From: Paenibacillus xylanexedens
GTDB taxonomy: Bacteria > Bacillota > Bacilli > Paenibacillales > Paenibacillaceae
Assembly: GCF_007676705.1 (NCBI RefSeq)
Contig: NZ_VEBF01000006.1
Location: 1-64,000 of the forward strand
DNA length: 64,000 nt
Reading direction: 5' to 3'
Below, one piece after another: positions 51,308 through 60,830 of the stretch. The notes beneath the pieces are model-generated. The model was given only the letters and a program-made list of their open reading frames with translations. It was not told the DNA's origin and made no database searches. The stretch's first letter is position 1, and each line of letters opens with the position of its first letter. The position numbers and the translations under genes are program-made.

Positions 51308-52066
51308 ATGTCACGTAACAATCCGTACAAGTGGTTAAATGCCATTGGTTTTATCGCTGTAATTATCGTGAACTATCTTTCTAACGCTCTGCCGATCGGA
51401 GGCAAGACCAACAAAGATGTATCGGATATGTATCCTGTGCTGCTTACACCTTCTGGCTACGCCTTCTCTATATGGGGTCTGATTTACCTGCTGCTTGCTG
51501 GGTTCGTGATCTATCAGTTCGTGCCCTCTTCCTGGAAAAGGGATTCAATTACTCGTCTCGGGTATTGGTTCCTGGCAAGTTGTGCCTTCAACGTAGCATG
51601 GATTTTTGCTTTTCAAAACTTGCAGACTGGTCTCGCCTTACTGATCATTGTACTGCTTCTGTTGTCCTTGATCATGCTGTATGTAAAAACACGTACCATT
51701 ACCGTGCCAACCACTGCTGAGATCTGGCTTGTGAAGCTGCCATTCAGCATCTATCTCGGATGGATTAGCGTGGCAACCATTGTCAATGCAGCTGTGCTGT
51801 TATATAAAATTGGCTGGGATGGTTTTGGTATCAGCGAACCGACCTGGACGATCATTATGCTGATTGTGGGTATGGTGCTTGCTGTACTCGTTAGCTTCCG
51901 TTATCGCGATAGTGTGTACCCACTTGTATTCACATGGGCATATATCGCCATTGCACTTAAACAAAAGGATGTTACTTCCGTATATTATACGGCAATCATC
52001 ATTGCGATTGTATTGGCCATCTATGCGGTATGGTTATTCTTCGCCCGCAATCAGGATCGCGATTGA
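51308..52066 (+). CDS. TspO/MBR-like tryptophan-rich membrane protein
   Basis: A protein of 252 residues with about seven helices (TSPO-like core plus extra). LLTPSGYAFSIWGLIYLLLA and the W-rich helix ends fit the large TspO-related family often called tryptophan-rich sensory protein; the classical TspO is ~155 residues, so this is the long subfamily. Role unknown; TspO proteins bind porphyrins and cholesterol-like ligands. AGGAGG lies 7 nt before the ATG at 51308. Terminator at 52108. Confidence 0.8.
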   Translation: MSRNNPYKWLNAIGFIAVIIVNYLSNALPIGGKTNKDVSDMYPVLLTPSGYAFSIWGLIYLLLAGFVIYQFVPSSWKRDSITRLGYWFLASCAFNVAWIFAFQNLQTGLALLIIVLLLLSLIMLYVKTRTITVPTTAEIWLVKLPFSIYLGWISVATIVNAAVLLYKIGWDGFGISEPTWTIIMLIVGMVLAVLVSFRYRDSVYPLVFTWAYIAIALKQKDVTSVYYTAIIIAIVLAIYAVWLFFARNQDRD

Positions 52067-52107
52067 ACGATTTCCTCCATTATAATGCAAAAAAATAGTG
52101 CAAAAGC

Positions 52108-52148
52108 AAAAAGCCGATTCTGGTCATTTGACCTGAAATCGGCTTTTT
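52108..52148. terminator. Bidirectional terminator
   Basis: AAAAAGCCGATT pairs perfectly with AATCGGCTTTTT between convergent genes. Confidence 0.9.
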
Positions 52149-52176
52149 ATGTATACCGTAGCGAATGAAGGTTGTC

Positions 52177-52551
52177 CTATTTCAGGGCAATAACCTCAAT
52201 CTCCACCAGTGCATCTTTTGGCAAACGAGCAACTTCCACTGCACTGCGTGCAGGATACGGCTGTTCAAAGAACGTGCTATACACTTCATTCACTGGAACG
52301 AAGTCGTTCATATCCTTCAGGAACACCGTCGTTTTCACGATTTTATCCATACTTGTACCTGCTGCTTCAAGAATAGCCTTCACATTACTCAAAGACAGAC
52401 GTGTCTGCTCCTGTACATCTGCACCGAATTCTCCCGTTTGGGGATTCAGGCCGAGCTGTCCGGAAGTATAGATGAAATCGCCCGCATCAACGGCTTGACT
52501 GTATGGACCAATGGCGCCTGGCGCCTGATCGGTAGAGATTGGTTTTTTCAT
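52177..52551 (-). CDS. RidA family enamine/imine deaminase (second copy)
   Basis: A protein of 124 residues, closer to canonical RidA than the one at 29054: TDQAPGAIGPYSQAVDAGDF at the start, LKDMNDFVPVNEVYSTFFEQ, and YPARSAVEVARLPKDALVEI with the key Arg and final Glu. It clears 2-aminoacrylate and similar imines. AAGGAG lies 9 nt before the ATG at 52551; the ATG at 52569 sits on the RBS side and is rejected. Confidence 0.93.
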   Translation of the reverse strand: MKKPISTDQAPGAIGPYSQAVDAGDFIYTSGQLGLNPQTGEFGADVQEQTRLSLSNVKAILEAAGTSMDKIVKTTVFLKDMNDFVPVNEVYSTFFEQPYPARSAVEVARLPKDALVEIEVIALK

Positions 52552-52698
52552 GGACGAGTTCTCCTTCATGTTCGTTATCCTGCTGCCACAAGGAGTCAGG
52601 GTTCGAACTCATTTTTGTTGCCTATTATACCACGATCTACCTCAAGCGAGAAACGCTCCTACCTATACACATGAAGCAAACAGCTCGTTCAAAGGTTC

Positions 52699-53379
52699 TT
52701 AACCCCCGTCCGCACCAAGAACATGAATGACTTCATTCGGGTAAACATGGTTTCCCTTGGCTTGCACCAGCGCAATATTCGTCATGGCCTGTGCAATGGT
52801 TGCCGCGTGGACCGCCCGGTATTTGTCCGCTCTGCCTTTCATCCACCGATCCAGAAACTTCATGGCATGCGCAGCCATCTGTTCACCGAACCGTTTCTCG
52901 TTTCGATCTCCCAGGATTAAGGAAGGGCGGAAGATGTGCAATGACTGAAAACCAATATCGGACAGCGCATCCTCCATTTCCCCCTTGGTCCGACTGTAAA
53001 AGACACGGGAGCCTGCGCTTGCTCCCATGGAGGAGATCACAAGCATCTGTGATACTTCATGCTGCTTCGCAAGTGTAGCTGCACGAACCGGGTAATGGTA
53101 ATCCACTTGGCGGAAGTTCTCCTGACTGCCTGCTTTTTTGATCGTTGTACCCAAACAACAGTACAGGTCATCGATCCCGTCGAATAAGTGGTCTTGGCTC
53201 TCCAACTGCTCCCAGTCCACTACATGCTGTTCCAATTTGGGATGCTGTAGCTCAAGTGGGCGTCTAACCAGTATGCGAACCAGGCTGTATGCCGGGTGAT
53301 TCAGCAGGTTGTGAACCAGTAATTCGCCTACAAGTCCGGTGGCTCCAAGCACCATGGCTTTCCGTTCGAGACGATTCAT
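52699..53379 (-). CDS. NAD(P)H-binding oxidoreductase, HTATIP2/YbjT-like
   Basis: A protein of 226 residues with an N-terminal Rossmann motif, MVLGATGLVGELLVHNLL, and conserved segments DDLYCCLGTTIKKAG and YSRTKGEMEDALSDIGFQSL, as in the atypical SDR family that includes HTATIP2. Function unknown. GGAGGG is 6 nt before the ATG at 53379. Copy B of the dispersed repeat begins 60 bp upstream. Confidence 0.87.
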   Translation of the reverse strand: MNRLERKAMVLGATGLVGELLVHNLLNHPAYSLVRILVRRPLELQHPKLEQHVVDWEQLESQDHLFDGIDDLYCCLGTTIKKAGSQENFRQVDYHYPVRAATLAKQHEVSQMLVISSMGASAGSRVFYSRTKGEMEDALSDIGFQSLHIFRPSLILGDRNEKRFGEQMAAHAMKFLDRWMKGRADKYRAVHAATIAQAMTNIALVQAKGNHVYPNEVIHVLGADGG

Positions 53380-53439
53380 ATACATCCCTCCACTTCGCTA
53401 CCTTTTTTTGAAGCCATACCAGATACATATGATCAACTT

Positions 53440-53600
53440 AAATATTTACACGATAACGGAGAGGACAGAAATAACCTGAAGAAGTGAAACGTTCGCCTTT
53501 ATGGCCGGATTTTTTCCTTTTCAAAAAGGAATCAAAAAAATCTGGGGATAACAGCGATCGGAAGGTTGTTCTGTCATCGAAGTGCCAGTGTAAATATATA
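53440..53600 (+). repeat. Dispersed palindromic repeat, copy B
   Basis: Ends ATATTTACAC and GTGTAAATAT are perfect inverted repeats. Inside, GACAGAAATAACCT is complementary to AGGTTGTTCTGTC apart from one or two bases, and CCGGATTTTTT faces AAAAAAATCTGG. The unit as a whole matches copy A at 43974-44170 in the opposite orientation. It ends 5 bp from the MFS stop codon. Confidence 0.75.
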
Positions 53601-53604
53601 GTTT

Positions 53605-54888
53605 CTATTTTAACAGCACACGACGTCCAAGGGTAAATGTAAGGATCAGCATCACTACACCAACCCCCACCTGAAATCCGTAAGCCGAGATCCAGGCCAG
53701 CGCATCGGACCAGGTTTCCATCTTTTCATACAACCAGCCACCCATCAGCGGCCCAAGAAAAGAGGTTACTCCGGTCAGCGCCGAATAGACGGCGACAAAC
53801 ATCGGTCTTTCACTTTTGGGTGTATCTCCGATCGTAAAGTTAAATGCCAGCTGATTGAATCCACCCACACCGATCCCAAGGAAGATATGAGATAGAAAGA
53901 GCGCAATCAACACGGGCATGAACGACATTAACCCCCATGATATACAGGAAAGTGCAATGACGGGCAATGTCCAAAACAACAGGGTTTTGTTGCTGAATCT
54001 GGCATTCAGATTGCCCCAGACATAGAACCCGGCCATCATGACCAGCGTCTGGACTACCGTGATCAGGGATACGGTCTGATAATTGATGTTCAGCAGATCC
54101 AGCATCACATAGGAAAAGAGCGGAACAATCAAGGTCTGGATTAATAACCAGGCAGCCAGGAACAGCGTAGCTTTCAGGAAAGATCGATCCTGGAACGGCT
54201 TGATAAACATACGCCAGAAAACCTTTTCGGTAGAACGTTCAAAGGGCACGTCCGGATAGAAGAAATAGATGACTGTGTTGGCAATGGCACAGATCCACAC
54301 CGGAATAAACAGGATCAGAAAACCCATTTCTCCGGGGTAACGGTCCAAAACAATGCCGCCTGCGAATAAGCATACGCTTCCAAGTGCATTCAGAATCGTA
54401 TTTCGAATTCCAAAATAACGCCCTCTCACCTTGGCAGGTACGATGTCGCCAATTAGTGAAGTCCAAATCATGCCGCCGATGGTATTCGATATAAAAGCAA
54501 CCGTATATACACCAATATATACGCTTACCCACCACTCTTTGGGAAAAATGAACGGAATCAGTCCCGTTGCACTCCACAAGATACGATGTGTGCCCACGAA
54601 CAGCAGCAGCATGCGTTTGCGGCTGCGAATACGCTGCATCCAATAAGCTGCTCCGATCTGGGCAATGTTCACGAATGTGGTAATCGCGAGCACAAAGCCA
54701 ATATGTCTCGACCCGGCCCCAAGGTATAGCAGAAATCCGGTTAAGAACGGGCCTCCCAGCAATGTCTGTAAAATAATTGCCGGTACACCCTCCCATGTTG
54801 CAATCGATAAGTTAGTGCGTTGTGTCGAACCCTTGCGCCGTGGTTTGCTTGCTAACGGGGGAGGGTTAACGTTGACCGTCTTCTGTAT
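53605..54888 (-). CDS. MFS transporter, probable ATA start
   Basis: A 12-helix major facilitator of ~427 residues. Helix 1 is WEGVPAIILQTLLGGPFLTG; a TTG at 54762 would cut it in half. Reading upstream in frame gives XQKTVNVNPPPLASKPRRKG with no ATG, GTG or TTG, but an ideal AAGGAG lies 9 nt before an ATA codon (54886-54888). Either AUA is used or the start has been damaged. YHYD-like substrate hints are absent. Conserved WMQRIRSRKRMLLLFVG loop 2-3 supports MFS. Substrate unknown. Confidence 0.75.
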   Translation of the reverse strand: MQKTVNVNPPPLASKPRRKGSTQRTNLSIATWEGVPAIILQTLLGGPFLTGFLLYLGAGSRHIGFVLAITTFVNIAQIGAAYWMQRIRSRKRMLLLFVGTHRILWSATGLIPFIFPKEWWVSVYIGVYTVAFISNTIGGMIWTSLIGDIVPAKVRGRYFGIRNTILNALGSVCLFAGGIVLDRYPGEMGFLILFIPVWICAIANTVIYFFYPDVPFERSTEKVFWRMFIKPFQDRSFLKATLFLAAWLLIQTLIVPLFSYVMLDLLNINYQTVSLITVVQTLVMMAGFYVWGNLNARFSNKTLLFWTLPVIALSCISWGLMSFMPVLIALFLSHIFLGIGVGGFNQLAFNFTIGDTPKSERPMFVAVYSALTGVTSFLGPLMGGWLYEKMETWSDALAWISAYGFQVGVGVVMLILTFTLGRRVLLK

Positions 54889-54975
54889 GGGGATACACTC
54901 CTTAGACCGGGTTTCGAAAGCCGATCGATGCTAGTTGTCACCCCAAATTCTACTCACGGCGCGAAGGTTGTCAAC

Positions 54976-56385
54976 TCATTTTTTCACGTTCAATGGAAGA
55001 TAGAGGTGGAAGGTGCTTCCCTTGCCTGCAGCGCTCTCAAGTTCAATCGATCCTCCCAGTAATCTGGCCAGATCTCGACTGATCGAGAGACCAAGTCCCG
55101 TTCCACCAAACTTGCGGCTAATCGACCCGTCTGCCTGCTGAAAAGCTTCAAATATAGAATGATGTTTGTCCTCGGGAATACCAATGCCTGTGTCCTGAAC
55201 GGAGAAAACGATCCATCGACTCTGATCACCTGCATTTTTGATCTGTTTGGTGCTTACGGTCAGCGTGACCTTTCCCCGGTGAGTAAACTTGATGGCATTG
55301 GACATCAAATTCCGTAAAATCTGCTGAACCCGCTGGGGATCAGACCAGAGCGTATCCGGTAGTCCTTGTTTTTTATTCAGAACCAACTGAATTCCCTTTT
55401 TCTCAGCAACGAGCTGAAAGTGGTTCATGGCATCTTCTATAAGTTGTGCCACACTGATATCCTCGAGTACAATATCCAGCCGCCCCGCTTCTACTTTGGA
55501 TAGATCCAGAATATCGTTAATGAGCGTAAGCAGTTCCTGTCCGGATTGGTCGATCATATTGGCAAAACGTACAATATCCTCCTGATCCATCGTATCAGCA
55601 TTCTCATTGATCATCTGAGCAAAGTTAATGACGCTATTCAGTGGTGTACGCAACTCATGTGACATATTGGCTAGAAATTCCGATTTGTACTGGGAGGCAA
55701 TCATCAATTGTTTCGCTCGATCCTCCAACACAATCTGGGCTTTCTGCAATTCTTCCTTTTGCACAGATAATAGTCGGTTTGTGCTCTGTATCAACAATAT
55801 TCGATTCTGTTCATTCTGAAAATCACGTAGAATAAATGCAAAAATAAGACTTAATACAATCCCTGTAGGTAGTGTATAAGGCATAATATGTGAAAAGAAA
55901 TATGTAGCCGGAATCACACCAACGATAGCAATGTTTACACTATTGACCACATTGACGATAACTGTAACAAGTATTCCTTTAATAATGAGCCTATAGTTGC
56001 TGCGTCTCATCCATATATTTAGACCTGCACAGATCACGCCCAGCAAAGACATGTTGATCACTGCCGCCAATGTAGCATCCGTGATGCCAAAAGTCAGCCG
56101 GGACAACCCAATTCCAACACCCACGAGGATCACGCTATAAGGTTGTCTATACGTCAGAACGGCAACAATTAAAGGGACATAACGAAGATCAAAGACCACT
56201 TCATCGGTGAGTTGTAAGCCAAAAACGGTACTGATCCAGCCTGCAAAAATAAGGACAAGCACTGAGCTGATCTGTTTCACTCGGGATGAGGTACGTATTA
56301 CGATATATTTATAGAACACACTAGCTAGATAGGCTATCGTTATAAGCATTCCCATATTCAATACGAACATTTTTGAAAATTGCAT
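54976..56385 (-). CDS. Sensor histidine kinase with 5TM-LYT-type membrane domain
   Basis: A 469-residue kinase: N-terminal six-helix 5TMR-LYT-like sensor (~1-190; FDLRYVPLIVAVLTYRQPYS), coiled linker (~195-235), HisKA with FLANMSHELRTPLNSVINFA (~236-300) and HATPase with DTGIGIPEDKHHSIFEAFQQ and GGTGLGLSIS. No response regulator gene is adjacent, so it is an orphan; such kinases in Bacilli often feed sporulation or wall-stress pathways. Minus strand, divergent from the PAP2 gene. Confidence 0.92.
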   Translation of the reverse strand: MQFSKMFVLNMGMLITIAYLASVFYKYIVIRTSSRVKQISSVLVLIFAGWISTVFGLQLTDEVVFDLRYVPLIVAVLTYRQPYSVILVGVGIGLSRLTFGITDATLAAVINMSLLGVICAGLNIWMRRSNYRLIIKGILVTVIVNVVNSVNIAIVGVIPATYFFSHIMPYTLPTGIVLSLIFAFILRDFQNEQNRILLIQSTNRLLSVQKEELQKAQIVLEDRAKQLMIASQYKSEFLANMSHELRTPLNSVINFAQMINENADTMDQEDIVRFANMIDQSGQELLTLINDILDLSKVEAGRLDIVLEDISVAQLIEDAMNHFQLVAEKKGIQLVLNKKQGLPDTLWSDPQRVQQILRNLMSNAIKFTHRGKVTLTVSTKQIKNAGDQSRWIVFSVQDTGIGIPEDKHHSIFEAFQQADGSISRKFGGTGLGLSISRDLARLLGGSIELESAAGKGSTFHLYLPLNVKK

Positions 56386-56625
56386 TCACTCACTCCTGTT
56401 GTCCGACTTTACTGGCCAAATTACCTTCGTCCGTATGCGTTTCTATCATATCATGCCCATGGAAACTTCGGCATTCCTTCTTCGTCAAAAAAATACACAA
56501 AAATACACAAATCAGGATTCAATTTGTGTGCTGGACGTAGTAGAATATATTGTTGTTTAAATTTTGAACGATTTAATTGCTGGGGTCATGTTCGTCGGAA
56601 CATGAATGAAAGGAGAAAAGGTGTT

Positions 56626-57279
56626 GTGCAATTGTTAAAAAATAAATCCTATTGGCTGTCATTGAGTCTGATGTTGTCCTTGGCCGTCATGGGGCTGTTC
56701 TATGATATCCTTAATAGTCCGGAACGCGGGTTCGTAGTGCTTGATTCCTCGCTTGATCGGATCATCCCCTACGTGCCTGCCATGTCCATTCCATATTTGG
56801 GCTGGTACCCGTTCGTATTCGGTGTGCTCGCTTACCTGTGTGCCAAGGATCGACTGACGTACTACCGCGTCTTGTTATCCATGAATATCTGTGTCTGGAT
56901 CTGTTATCTGATCTACTTCAACTTTCAGACCATGGTACCGCGCCCGGAATTAACAGGTACAGGGTTGGGGGCATCTGTTCTTGGTTGGCTCTACAGTCAG
57001 GATCGTCCTTATAATTGTTTTCCAAGTATTCATTCTCTGCACTCATATCTCGTGATGCGTGCTGTTCTCTCGGTTCCAAGCATCCGCAAACCCATTAAGA
57101 TCTTGGTAGCTGCCGGTGCAGCAACCATCATAGTATCCACACTAATGATCAAACAACATGTGATCTATGACGCGCTGGGTGCAATCATACTTGGCGAATG
57201 CGTTCTTACCATTGTCACAGGACTGGCTCTTTATCGGAGACGCAGAAAAGAATCGAAGTGGACCGAGGGAATCAGCTGA
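56626..57279 (+). CDS. PAP2-family membrane phosphatase
   Basis: A protein of ~217 residues and six helices. The PAP2 motifs are MVPRPELTG (motif 1, KxxxxxxRP-like, degenerate Lys), CFPSIHSLHSYL (PSxHS) and IKQHVIYDALGAI (HxxxD). It likely dephosphorylates phosphatidic acid, undecaprenyl or inositol phospholipid species in the membrane. AAAGGAG best fits a GTG start at 56626; an ATG at 56602 overlaps that RBS. Overlaps the hairpin at 57253. Confidence 0.85.
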   Translation: MQLLKNKSYWLSLSLMLSLAVMGLFYDILNSPERGFVVLDSSLDRIIPYVPAMSIPYLGWYPFVFGVLAYLCAKDRLTYYRVLLSMNICVWICYLIYFNFQTMVPRPELTGTGLGASVLGWLYSQDRPYNCFPSIHSLHSYLVMRAVLSVPSIRKPIKILVAAGAATIIVSTLMIKQHVIYDALGAIILGECVLTIVTGLALYRRRRKESKWTEGIS

Positions 57280-57292
57280 TCCCTCACTTCGA
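57253..57292. terminator. Inverted repeat across the convergent gene ends
   Basis: TCGAAGTG pairs with CACTTCGA and, inside, AGGGAATC with GATCCCT around AGCT. It contains both the PAP2 and the HD-GYP stop codons. No U-run on either side. Confidence 0.4.
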
Positions 57293-58795
57293 TGGTTTCT
57301 GCATATGCTGTTGTCGTCTCCATTCATCAATAAATAAGCCTGCAAAATAGGGATCCCATTGGGTCCCTTTTCCTTCTTCCAAAATCGTTAGCGCTTTCTC
57401 GTGACTCATTCCATTCCGATATGGTCGATCAGACGTCATGGCATCAAAGGCATCTGCCACCGCAATGATTCGCCCAAAAAGCGGAATATCATCGCCAGCC
57501 ATACCATCCGGGTATCCTTTGCCATCATATCTCTCATGGTGAGATCTTACTCCTGGCAGGAAGTCCGCCATGGCATCAATGGGTTCTATCTGTAACAAAA
57601 TACTTTCTCCCTGCACGGGATGTGTACGAATGATCGCAAATTCTTCATCGCTTAGCTTACCATCCTTCAACAACACCTCATCAGGTATGCCAATTTTCCC
57701 AATATCATGAAGCAGGGCTGATTTGTACAATAAATCCGCCTGTTCTTCATTCATTCCGCTCAGCTTGCCGATCATAAGCGAATACTCTGCCACACGCATG
57801 GAATGGCCTGCCGTGTATTTATCTCGGGCGTCCAATGCAGCCGCCAGCGTAGAAAAATAACTTTGCAGTAGCTGCCGATTACGTTCCTGTCTCATCTCAA
57901 GTCGATTAATCATCATATTGAAACCGGAGATTAGTGCAGAAAATTCATCCGCATAAAGATCCGGAGCTCTTCTGCCAAGATCTCCCTCCTGAATTCGGTT
58001 CATCTCATGCGTCAGCTCGGCAACCGGATCACGAACATCACGAATCAACAACCAGCTTCCCACCAGCGCAAACCCCGCGCCCAGAACAACGATGAGAATT
58101 CCCCACAGAATGTACTCTTTCGCAAATTCTTTGTCCATATACTGCAGCCGGATATATGTAGCCAAGAAAAATAAAAATAGAGGAAATAGTCCGATCAGTG
58201 CCGTACTTAGCTGAAATTTACGCTGGATCGATACCAGGATGCGCCCTCCCAGTGAAGGCTCCATCCCATATTGGGTTTTGCCTCGATGGCGAATCTCAAG
58301 TAACAGGGGTCTAATCGCCCGTACCGTTAGGTAATACTCAATCAGCGCATGCATGATGGCTATCAAAAAGGCGCACGCTGCAGCCACCACAATATACCCG
58401 TAAGGGAACTCAAGCCACCCTGTGGATATCATCCATATGGTTAGTCCAGCTGCCGGAAGTGAAAAACCAAGCATGTGCGGACCCATAATTCGATATATGG
58501 TCTGTCCCGGAAAACGATGGATACTCTCATACATGCGATTCAAGTCATCTTTTTCATGATATTCTGAAGCAAAAAATTGCCTTATCGGGCCCAACTGCAC
58601 CCATAACGTAATCAATTCTGCGACCAGCATGAACAAGATTGATATCAACACAATGACGATGAGTCGGACAAATTGAATATTGGGTATCTGTAAGGTAGAT
58701 ACCATAGCCACTGTACCGACAACAAAAACAGCTGCCAGTGAACCGATCAGATAATTGCGTATCAGGCGAAAGATAAATGAACGGTATACTTCCAA
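57284..58795 (-). CDS. Membrane HD-GYP phosphodiesterase
   Basis: A 503-residue protein: several N-terminal helices (~10-245), a HAMP-like segment (~245-300; MNRIQEGDLGRRAPDLYADE), then an HD-GYP domain with LLHDIGKIGIPDEVLLKDGK, RSHHERYDGKGYPDG and DAFDAMTSDRPYR. The metal-binding HD pair and the GYP motif are intact, so it should hydrolyse c-di-GMP. Starts with TTG at 58795 after GAGGGG. No diguanylate cyclase is beside it. Confidence 0.93.
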   Translation of the reverse strand: MEVYRSFIFRLIRNYLIGSLAAVFVVGTVAMVSTLQIPNIQFVRLIVIVLISILFMLVAELITLWVQLGPIRQFFASEYHEKDDLNRMYESIHRFPGQTIYRIMGPHMLGFSLPAAGLTIWMISTGWLEFPYGYIVVAAACAFLIAIMHALIEYYLTVRAIRPLLLEIRHRGKTQYGMEPSLGGRILVSIQRKFQLSTALIGLFPLFLFFLATYIRLQYMDKEFAKEYILWGILIVVLGAGFALVGSWLLIRDVRDPVAELTHEMNRIQEGDLGRRAPDLYADEFSALISGFNMMINRLEMRQERNRQLLQSYFSTLAAALDARDKYTAGHSMRVAEYSLMIGKLSGMNEEQADLLYKSALLHDIGKIGIPDEVLLKDGKLSDEEFAIIRTHPVQGESILLQIEPIDAMADFLPGVRSHHERYDGKGYPDGMAGDDIPLFGRIIAVADAFDAMTSDRPYRNGMSHEKALTILEEGKGTQWDPYFAGLFIDEWRRQQHMQKPSK

Positions 58796-58992
58796 CTGAA
58801 CCCCTCACTCTCTATGTGCAACCACTTCTCCCTTGAGACACGGGGAGATTAAGGGTATTGCCTTCTATTTGTTTATCGGTTATTTAGACTGAAAAATTAA
58901 TAAAATTCCCTGATCAGATACTGAAGCTCCACCTATCAAATCGTAAAAAAACCGTCACGTTCCGCAGTAACTTGATGGTACTCTAAAATAAC

Positions 58993-59025
58993 AAAAAGGC
59001 CGCTCCACGAAGGAGCAGCCTTTTG
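58993..59025 (-). terminator. Terminator of the sigma/anti-sigma operon
   Basis: Minus strand CAAAAGGCTGCTCC pairs with GGAGCGGCCTTTTTG with one mismatch, followed by TTATTTT. Confidence 0.85.
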
Positions 59026-59039
59026 TGATATCCCTATAG

Positions 59040-60023
59040 TTATCCTTTGATCTTGGCAGCCAGAATCATTGTACCGCGCGGCTCATCTCCCATGGCATCG
59101 GGTTCAAGTGTGATCGCAACCGTATCATAGTCGTTGGCCGAATCCAATGTATAGTACACCGCTCCCGTGCCATCACGACTTAGGAATGTTCCGGCATTCT
59201 GAGGTGTATCCCCCTTGATCAACCAGACCTGGAACGCTTCATTGCCTTCCAGATTCGGCAGATTCTCAGCTTGCACTACCAAGTGAGTGCCCTTGCTGTC
59301 AATAACGATGGTTGCGAGACCCTGGGCTACAATATCCTGCGTTGCAGGATTAAGCTTCACTGCCTCGCCAGTCTGCATTCCCTGTGCAGGCTTCAGAGCT
59401 GATGCCAGCTGCTCTTGCAGCTGCGCATTCTGTGCCTGTGCCTGCACCAGTTGCTCTTGCGTAGCCGACGAGCCCTCCGCTTGCTGCGTCAGCGAGTCGA
59501 TCTGGCTCTGCAGCTGCGCCGCATACACGCCGAGCACCAGCGCTGCTGCCGCAAGGCCGGCGCTGGCCACACGCCATGCGCGGCTGCTGCGCGCACGCGC
59601 GCGCGCTTGTGGCTGCCCTGGCTGTGCCTGGGCAGCCTCTTCCACCCGGGTCGCAGGCACCGCCGTTACCGGCGGCAAGCCTGGCCCGGGCTGCGCCGCA
59701 CGTTCGTGCTGCGGCGCAAGGTCCTCCTGAAGCACCACGGGTGCTTCAGGCTCTGCAGGAGCAGCCGCTGGCTTCGCCTCGGCGCTCTCCTGCCCATGTC
59801 CGAGCACGTTGCCCAGCACACGTGCTCGCATGCCTTGCGGCGGCGCTACAGGTTCCGCCGCCAGTGGCAGGAAGCCAGTCACTTCCTGCAATTCCCGCAC
59901 TTCCTGGCGACAAGATTCACAAGTCGCCATATGCGCTTCAAATGCCGCCACTTCCTCTGCTTCCAGTCCGCCCAGCACATACATCGGTGCCAGATCAGAC
60001 CACTCCTCATGTCGTTCTATCAT
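59040..60023 (-). CDS. RskA-type anti-sigma factor
   Basis: A 327-residue membrane protein. N-terminal zinc-binding anti-sigma motif HMATCESCRQEV (HxxxCxxC); Ala/Pro/Glu-rich linker; one helix ~150-172 (ASAGLAAAALVLGVYAAQLQ) running into a Gln/Ala coiled coil (IDSLTQQAEGSSATQEQLVQ); C-terminal RskA domain (EAFQVWLIKGDTPQNAGTFL). It should hold the sigma factor inactive until a signal. Its ATG overlaps the sigma gene stop (ATGA). The middle (59550-59800) is GC-rich. Confidence 0.93.
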   Translation of the reverse strand: MIERHEEWSDLAPMYVLGGLEAEEVAAFEAHMATCESCRQEVRELQEVTGFLPLAAEPVAPPQGMRARVLGNVLGHGQESAEAKPAAAPAEPEAPVVLQEDLAPQHERAAQPGPGLPPVTAVPATRVEEAAQAQPGQPQARARARSSRAWRVASAGLAAAALVLGVYAAQLQSQIDSLTQQAEGSSATQEQLVQAQAQNAQLQEQLASALKPAQGMQTGEAVKLNPATQDIVAQGLATIVIDSKGTHLVVQAENLPNLEGNEAFQVWLIKGDTPQNAGTFLSRDGTGAVYYTLDSANDYDTVAITLEPDAMGDEPRGTMILAAKIKG

Positions 60024-60616
60024 GGATGTATGCCCTCCCTTCCCGCGTCCGGATGCAATTCAGCATCGGCCAGCAACTTTTGAAGCTGGCGCATGGCAAG
60101 CCTGACACGGCTCTTTACTGTACCCAGCGGAATCCCGAATCGGCTGGATACTTCCTGCTGGGTTAATCCCGCATAATATATCGATTCGATGACTTGTTGC
60201 TGATCACCATTCAATTGGGACAACGCCTCTTTAATCCGGGTGCCTTCCCATTTACGCTGCACTTCTTCTTCCGTGTTTGTATATTCATCGGCATAGGCCG
60301 CCAGTGTCTCCTGTTCAACTGAAGTAGTCGCTGCCCCTTTCGATTTCCGCCTCAGCATGTCCACTGCAATGTTACGTGTTATCGCAAACATCCATGTGGT
60401 CAGCTTCCCCTGTGAAGCATCGTATCGTTCAGCATTATTCCAGACCCGCAGAAAAAGTTCCTGAACGGTCTCTTCCGCCGTCATGGGATCGCCAACGATC
60501 CTGTAGGCAAAAGAGTATACCGCACGCTCATAACGGTCATATAAAAGCTCCAGTGCGGAAGCATCACGTTCCGCAATCTGCCGCATTAACCTGCTGTCCT
60601 CCATCGATTCAGTCAT
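60020..60616 (-). CDS. ECF RNA polymerase sigma factor, SigK-like
   Basis: A protein of 198 residues with sigma region 2 (LYDRYERAVYSFAYRIVGDP...LFLRVWNNAERYD) and region 4 (VIESIYYAGLTQQEVSSRFG, IPLGTVKSRVRLAMRQL). Pairing with an RskA-type anti-sigma gene places it in the SigK group. Coupled to the anti-sigma by a 4-bp overlap. The ATG at 60616 has AAAGGGG 8 nt upstream; the upstream ATG at 60646 would cover it. Confidence 0.94.
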   Translation of the reverse strand: MTESMEDSRLMRQIAERDASALELLYDRYERAVYSFAYRIVGDPMTAEETVQELFLRVWNNAERYDASQGKLTTWMFAITRNIAVDMLRRKSKGAATTSVEQETLAAYADEYTNTEEEVQRKWEGTRIKEALSQLNGDQQQVIESIYYAGLTQQEVSSRFGIPLGTVKSRVRLAMRQLQKLLADAELHPDAGREGIHP

Positions 60617-60795
60617 GCGAGGGCCCCTTTCTGTTTCTTCCCTCATTATTATAACCTACGCAGAAACTTTTGAAGAGGATTACCTCTAGTGAGAAATACT
60701 TTGGAAAGGTTTCTGTATATTTTCAAACTAGCCACTCAACTTTCGACTGAAAGAAAGCCCGTAAACATGTTGTTCTGCTTACGCTTTCCTTTTTA

Positions 60796-60824
60796 TTGCA
60801 AATAATTACAGCCTGTGGTATACT
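60796..60824 (+). promoter_or_regulatory. Sigma-A promoter of an orphan transcript
   Basis: TTGCAA (60796-60801), exactly 17 bp, TATACT (60819-60824). Transcription would start near 60831 on the plus strand, where no protein gene follows. Confidence 0.6.
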
Positions 60825-60830
60825 ATAAAA

